Shown one piece after another: positions 6,040 to 10,207 of a stretch of 10,207 nucleotides of DNA (within the stretch, counting starts at the first letter, position 1; the number at the start of each line of letters is the position of its first letter). A program made the translations under genes and the position numbers. The notes under the pieces were generated by a model. The model worked only from the letters and a program-made list of their open reading frames with translations. It made no database searches and had not been told where the DNA came from. The DNA is taken from positions 1 to 10,207 of the forward strand of contig CAZSGN010000090.1 in the NCBI GenBank assembly GCA_964606415.1, read 5' to 3'. The stretch is from CAZSGN01 sp964606415. GTDB taxonomy: Bacteria; Bacteroidota; Bacteroidia; Bacteroidales; JBBRXJ01.

Positions 6040-9000
6040 ATGAAAAAAGAATTTCCATTATCAATCATGCTGCTTGCCCTTGTTCTTTTTTTACTCCCCG
6101 CCCATAAGGTAAAAAAAGAACAATCCGCGGATGATGAAACCATTGACCGCATAAAATGGGTTGACTCTGTTTTTCAAACATTAAGCCCCGAAGAACGAAT
6201 TGGCCAGCTCTTGATGATTGCTGCTTATAGTAATGAACATGCAGATTCTTCCAAAATGATCGAATCAATAAATCAATATGGCATTGGAGGCATAATGTTC
6301 CTGCAAGGTGGCCCCAGGCGCCAGCTCAGGTTAACCAATAAGTACCAGGAACATTCCAGCGTACCGCTTCTGATAGCCCTTGATGCGGAATGGGGATTAG
6401 ACATGCGGCTGGACTCCACCATTTCATACCCCAGGCAAATGATGCTGGGTGCCATTCAGGACCCGGAATTAATATATAACATGGGAGCCGATATAGCCCG
6501 TCAATTATCCCGAATAGGCGTACATATTAATTTTGCGCCTGTCATAGACATCAACAATAATCCTGCAAACCCGGTAATTAATAGCCGTTCCTTTGGAGAA
6601 ATCCCTGAAAATGTAGCTCTTCTGGGCAGTGCTTATATGAAAGGACTGCAGGAAAATGGTATCATGGCAACTGCCAAGCATTTCCCCGGCCATGGCGATA
6701 CTCATCAGGATTCACATAAAACCCTGCCAACTATAAATCATTCATTTAAACGCCTTGACAGCCTTGAACTATTTCCATTTAAAAAATTAATTCAACAAGG
6801 AATTGGTGGAATCATGGTGGCTCACCTGCATATTCCTTCCCTCGATGCTATGCCAAACAGAGCTTCTACCTTATCTCCTGCTATTGTTGATACACTTCTG
6901 AAGAACAAACTGCAATATGAAGGTTTAGTTTTTACTGATGCACTAAACATGAAAGGAGTCAGCAAATATTACCCCCCCGGAGAACTCGAGGTAAAAGCCC
7001 TTCAGGCCGGAAATGACATTTTGCTAATGCCTGATAATGTAGAAAAAGCGATCAAGGAAATAAAGAAAGCTATAGAGAAAGGTACGTTAACGCAAGATGT
7101 CATTGACCAAAGATGTAAAAAAATATTAATGGCCAAGTATAATGCAGGTTTAAATAATTATCAACCGGCAGAAGAAGATCATTTAATGTCTTTCCTAAAA
7201 AACTCATTTTCTGAATACAAAGTAAAAGAATTAACAGAATCCGCACTTACTCTTGTTAAAAATGAAGGGAGTTTGGTTCCTGTTAAACCAATAGATCAAT
7301 CAATTGCTTGTGTAACATTTAATGCTCCAGCCCCTTATACTTTTGAAAAATCAATCAATCGCTATGCCCCTGTTAAAACATTCAGGGTCAACGATAAGAA
7401 TCTCACCAACAAAATGGGATCATTGATTAATCAACTTGACAAATACCAGTTAATCATTCTTCACATAGATAGCACCCACCAATCTCCTTACAACCGCTTT
7501 GGCATCAAGGAGGAGATTATAAACTGGGCAGAAATAATATCCCGAAAACATCCAACGATCCTCAGTTTAGCCGCCAATCCATATAGTTTATCTTTTTTTA
7601 ACACAGAAGATTTTAAAAGTATCATTATTGGATATAATGACAGCCCTGCAAGCAGAGATTTGTCAGGACAATTAATATTTGGCGGCATAAGTGCTAATGG
7701 AAAGCTACCCGTCTCCACCCGCCAATATCCAGCCGGAACAGGAATTAAAACACCCAAGACACGTTTAAAATATAGCCAGCCAGAAGCTTTTGGTGTTCAA
7801 AACAAAGACCTTGACACGATTGATAATATTATCCGGCATGCCATTACAGAAGAAGCGATGCCAGGATGCCAGGTCATGGCCATTAAACGCGGGGAAGTCA
7901 TTTATGATAAAACATTTGGTCATCATACCTATCTTAAAGAAAGAAAAGTACAAAACAATGATCTTTTTGACATTGCCTCTCTTACTAAAATAATTGCCAC
8001 AGTACCTGCGCTAATGAAATTATATGAATCAGATCAACTCGACATTGACCAAACATTGGGCCATTATTTGTCTGCCATTAATAACACCAACAAAAAAGAT
8101 CTGATCATTAAAGAAATATTAGCCCATCAATCCGGATTAAAATCCTGGATTCCCTTTTATTACAAAGCTTTTACCCTGCTTAAAAAAAAAGATAAATTAA
8201 CCGATAACGAATTCTCCTACTCATATCCCTTTAAAGTCGGGAAACATACCTTTTTAAACCGAAACTACATTTTCAAAGAAGACTTTTTCCGCCATCAACC
8301 TACAGGCAAATTCAATATTGAAATTGCAAAAAACATGTACATGAACATGGATTATATTGATACTGTTTATCAAACCATTAATCAATCGGAGCTATCCGAA
8401 AAAAAAGAATATAAGTATAGTGATCTGGGTTATTATTACTTTACAAAGATCATAGAATCACAGACCAAGGTCTCTTTCCGGGAATATCTTGACACGCGAT
8501 TCTACAAACCTCTGGGAATGAACCATACCGTTTTCCTTCCCCGCCAGAAATACCCGGATTCGATTATTATTCCAACAGAAAATGACCGGGTTTTTCGCAA
8601 CCAGGTTCTCCGGGGATATGTACATGACCCTGGTGCTGCTATGTTAGGTGGCATTGCCGGTCATGCCGGCCTGTTTTCAAATGCGCGAGACCTTGCCATA
8701 TTCATGCAAATGCTTATAAATAAAGGAGTATATGGAGGTATTCGTTATTTCAACCCGGAAACCATTGATTTTTTCACAAAGTGTCATTTTTGCGAAGAAA
8801 ACAGACGGGGACTTGGTTTTGACAAACCCGAACCTGACAAAGATGAGTTTGGCCCAACATGCCAATGTACTTCACTGCAAAGCTATGGCCATTCGGGATT
8901 TACCGGGAGTTATGCCTGGGCTGATCCGGAATCACAGATCGTTTATATCTTTTTATCAAACAGGATTCATCCCGAAGGCTACAATAGAAAACTTATTGAA

Positions 9001-9084
9001 ATGGATATTCGCACCAATATTCAAAAAGAAATTCACCGCTTATTTGACCCGGGATTTGAAAAAAATATTTCAGAAAAAGAATAA
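6040..9084 (+). CDS. Exported GH3 beta-N-acetylhexosaminidase fused to a class C serine hydrolase
   Basis: This 1014-residue protein has two catalytic modules. MKKEFPLSIMLLALVLFLLP is a signal peptide or N-terminal anchor. Residues ~45-370 form a GH3 barrel of NagZ type: KHFPGHGDTHQDSH (213-226) holds the His/Asp acid-base dyad loop, and VFTDALNMKG (297-306) holds the nucleophile Asp300. Residues ~385-575 read as the second GH3 alpha/beta domain. Residues ~585-1000 are a beta-lactamase/PBP4-like serine hydrolase: SLTK (647-650) gives Ser647 and Lys650, YSD (793-795) replaces the usual YxN, and HSG (951-953) is the third motif, with HDPGAAMLGGIAGHAGLFS (862-880) as a family block. The hydrolase likely removes terminal GlcNAc-type residues from muropeptides or chito-oligosaccharides; the second module may be a D-amino-acid peptidase or esterase. 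This fusion occurs widely in Bacteroidota. Extra cysteines at 915, 918, 941 and 943 are noted. Confidence 0.88.
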   Translation: MKKEFPLSIMLLALVLFLLPAHKVKKEQSADDETIDRIKWVDSVFQTLSPEERIGQLLMIAAYSNEHADSSKMIESINQYGIGGIMFLQGGPRRQLRLTNKYQEHSSVPLLIALDAEWGLDMRLDSTISYPRQMMLGAIQDPELIYNMGADIARQLSRIGVHINFAPVIDINNNPANPVINSRSFGEIPENVALLGSAYMKGLQENGIMATAKHFPGHGDTHQDSHKTLPTINHSFKRLDSLELFPFKKLIQQGIGGIMVAHLHIPSLDAMPNRASTLSPAIVDTLLKNKLQYEGLVFTDALNMKGVSKYYPPGELEVKALQAGNDILLMPDNVEKAIKEIKKAIEKGTLTQDVIDQRCKKILMAKYNAGLNNYQPAEEDHLMSFLKNSFSEYKVKELTESALTLVKNEGSLVPVKPIDQSIACVTFNAPAPYTFEKSINRYAPVKTFRVNDKNLTNKMGSLINQLDKYQLIILHIDSTHQSPYNRFGIKEEIINWAEIISRKHPTILSLAANPYSLSFFNTEDFKSIIIGYNDSPASRDLSGQLIFGGISANGKLPVSTRQYPAGTGIKTPKTRLKYSQPEAFGVQNKDLDTIDNIIRHAITEEAMPGCQVMAIKRGEVIYDKTFGHHTYLKERKVQNNDLFDIASLTKIIATVPALMKLYESDQLDIDQTLGHYLSAINNTNKKDLIIKEILAHQSGLKSWIPFYYKAFTLLKKKDKLTDNEFSYSYPFKVGKHTFLNRNYIFKEDFFRHQPTGKFNIEIAKNMYMNMDYIDTVYQTINQSELSEKKEYKYSDLGYYYFTKIIESQTKVSFREYLDTRFYKPLGMNHTVFLPRQKYPDSIIIPTENDRVFRNQVLRGYVHDPGAAMLGGIAGHAGLFSNARDLAIFMQMLINKGVYGGIRYFNPETIDFFTKCHFCEENRRGLGFDKPEPDKDEFGPTCQCTSLQSYGHSGFTGSYAWADPESQIVYIFLSNRIHPEGYNRKLIEMDIRTNIQKEIHRLFDPGFEKNISEKE

Positions 9085-9086
9085 GC

Positions 9087-9106
9087 TTACTGGCTGAAGC
9101 CATTAA
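9087..9106. terminator. Weak shared hairpin between two converging genes
   Basis: TGGC-TGAA-GCCA (9091-9102), extended by TTA/TAA (9087-9089 with 9104-9106) across one mismatch, sits in the 37 bp gap between converging stop codons. The position suits a bidirectional terminator, but the stem is short and has no T-run on either strand. Confidence 0.3.
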
Positions 9107-9121
9107 ATTGAACGGTTACAA

Positions 9122-9883
9122 TCAAAGAGCAGCAAGTATCCCGCCATCAACATAAATAACCTGTCCGTTCACAAAATTACTGGCATCTGAAGCAAGATAT
9201 ATAATTGTCCCCGCTAATTCATCAGGTTTCCCCCATCTTTTAGCAGGCGTCCGGCTCTTGATCCACCCATCAAAAGATTCATCATCAGCCAAAGGTTGGG
9301 TCATATCCGTCAGGAAATAACCAGGACCAATACCATTAACCTGGATATTGTATTCAGCCCAATCTACGGTCATAGCCCTGGTTAGCATCTTCAAACCTCC
9401 CTTGGAAGCTGTATAAGCAGCAATGGTTTTCCGGCCAACTTCACTCATTAGAGAACAAGTATTAATAATCTTCCCCCGTTTTCTCTTGATCATCCCTTTT
9501 ACAACAGACTTTGAAACGATAAAAGCACCATTCAAATTAACATCCATTATTTCTTTCCACTTTTTTTCAGAAAACTCCTCTAAAGGCTGGCGATGTTGTA
9601 TCCCTGCATTATTAACAAGTACATCAATGGGCCCCACCTCTTTTTCTATTGCCAATACTTGCTCATTGACATCTTTACTCCGGGTAATATCAAAAGGATA
9701 ACCAAAAACTTTATAACCCCGGTTATTCAATTCGTTAACCGTGTTATTTAATTTGGTTTTATTCCGTCCATTAAGCACCAAAGTAGCACCTGCTTCCCCC
9801 AGCCCTTTAGCCAAAGCATACCCAATTCCTCCACTGGAACCGGATATTAGAACAACTTTATCAGAAAGATCGAATAATGTCAT
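9122..9883 (-). CDS. SDR-family oxidoreductase, gluconate 5-dehydrogenase (IdnO/Ga5DH)-like
   Basis: This 253-residue cytoplasmic NAD(P)-dependent dehydrogenase has classical short-chain length. The cofactor loop is SGSSGGIG (14-21), NNAG is at 91-94, and the catalytic set is Asn116, Ser144, Tyr157 and Lys161 (YTASK). The sequence follows E. coli IdnO closely in several blocks, as I remember that protein: GPIDVLVNNAGIQ (84-96), KMLTRAM (165-171), NIQVNGIGPGYFLTDMT (179-195) and RTPAKRWGKPDEL (211-223). Family members interconvert 5-keto-D-gluconate and D-gluconate or reduce related keto-sugar acids. The real substrate here is unknown; the fucosidase-like gene 53 bp upstream on the same strand suggests a role in deoxysugar or uronate catabolism. 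The glycine loop begins with Ser in place of the commoner Thr, a conservative change. It is probably co-transcribed with that upstream gene and converges on the GH3 fusion. Confidence 0.88.
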   Translation of the reverse strand: MTLFDLSDKVVLISGSSGGIGYALAKGLGEAGATLVLNGRNKTKLNNTVNELNNRGYKVFGYPFDITRSKDVNEQVLAIEKEVGPIDVLVNNAGIQHRQPLEEFSEKKWKEIMDVNLNGAFIVSKSVVKGMIKRKRGKIINTCSLMSEVGRKTIAAYTASKGGLKMLTRAMTVDWAEYNIQVNGIGPGYFLTDMTQPLADDESFDGWIKSRTPAKRWGKPDELAGTIIYLASDASNFVNGQVIYVDGGILAAL

Positions 9884-9936
9884 TTATTTATTTTTTAGTA
9901 AATTAAAAAATAATAATGCCTTTAAACAAACGTGTT

Positions 9937-10207
9937 TCAATCTCTAAGAGAAGAAAGCACTTCCACATCCTCTGGCCTCAGCTTTCCATTCGCCATAGGT
10001 CCACAATTAAGTAATAAATTAGCATTCATTTGTTCAGCTACAGCTAAATAATTGTTAATTTTTTCTTTAGATGCGACAGAATGATCCCATTCATGCCAAA
10101 ACCAGTTGCCTGATTTAAATTTTTCATTTCCTTTAACAGACATCGTCGTTTCAATCTGCATCGGGAGATATTTAGGCTTACCAAGCCAACTCCAGACTTT
10201 TTTATCA
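9937..10207 (-). CDS. Alpha-L-fucosidase-like (GH29) protein, C-terminal part only
   Basis: The open frame runs off the right edge, leaving 89 codons and the stop. The frame extends 15 residues upstream of the first Met visible here (DKKVWSWLGKPKYLP before MQIETTMS), so that Met is internal. QIETTMS and the final block NANLLLNCGPMANGKLRPED match the end of the GH29 catalytic barrel (family form NLLLNVGP-ADG-I). GH29 enzymes remove alpha-L-fucose from glycans by a retaining mechanism; the catalytic Asp and most of the protein lie outside the window. The chain ends about 10 residues after LRPEDVEVL, so there is no C-terminal beta-sandwich, as in shorter GH29 members. It precedes the SDR gene on the same strand. 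The exact specificity is not determinable from this fragment. Confidence 0.75.
   Translation of the reverse strand, partial: DKKVWSWLGKPKYLPMQIETTMSVKGNEKFKSGNWFWHEWDHSVASKEKINNYLAVAEQMNANLLLNCGPMANGKLRPEDVEVLSSLRD

Noticed and set aside
8732..9097. A 121-codon plus-strand frame overlapping the end of the GH3 fusion
   Set aside because: It overlaps the serine hydrolase module, which has clear catalytic motifs; the alternative product has no recognisable features.
1..10207. CRISPR array, tRNA, rRNA, or phage/defence island
   Set aside because: No regularly spaced repeats, cloverleaf sequence, rRNA segment, integrase, Cas or toxin-antitoxin motif was seen in any frame.

Overview
The window looks like a chromosomal stretch from a low-GC Bacteroidota, probably a polysaccharide-degrading marinilabilialean/prolixibacter-type organism. 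This rests on the AT-rich sequence, the lack of Shine-Dalgarno sites, candidate promoters of the Bacteroidota type (-7 box TAnnTTTG), and gene families typical of the phylum: a GH3-serine hydrolase fusion, four-helix-bundle (S23-like) genes and a WcaJ-type sugar transferase. The lineage is inferred, since no rRNA is present.

Layout. Positions 1-390 hold no gene but are rich in small palindromes, one of which resembles a rho-independent terminator for a gene off the left edge. At 391-1839 (minus) is a lipoprotein glycoside hydrolase of clan GH-A. Divergent to it, at 2030-2368 (plus), is a small DksA/TraR-type zinc-finger regulator. After a 290 bp gap comes a polyprenyl-phosphate sugar-1-phosphate transferase at 2659-4050 that appears to start at TTG. 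At 4083-4479 (minus) lies a clearly broken four-helix-bundle gene. At 4493-5317 is an internally deleted HelD/UvrD-like helicase that keeps the N-terminal coiled coil and the C-terminal helicase motifs but has lost Walker A and the DExx box. Its stop overlaps the start of a zinc-ribbon SAM methyltransferase (5314-5940) by 4 bases. A large exported GH3 beta-N-acetylhexosaminidase/class C serine hydrolase fusion follows at 6040-9084. Converging on it from the right are a gluconate-5-dehydrogenase-like SDR (9122-9883) and, upstream of that, the 3' end of a GH29 alpha-L-fucosidase-like gene cut by the right edge.

How the genes fit together. The right end (fucosidase followed by SDR) and the clan GH-A lipoprotein suggest glycan breakdown and sugar oxidation/reduction. 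The GH3 fusion suggests peptidoglycan or chitin-type amino-sugar turnover. The sugar transferase would start a surface polysaccharide, but no other glycosyltransferase lies beside it. The centre (DksA-like protein, HelD-like remnant, broken four-helix-bundle gene) reads as a patch of small regulators and decaying genes. I see no complete novel defence or mobile system. The most unusual item is the in-frame, ATPase-less HelD derivative coupled to a methyltransferase.
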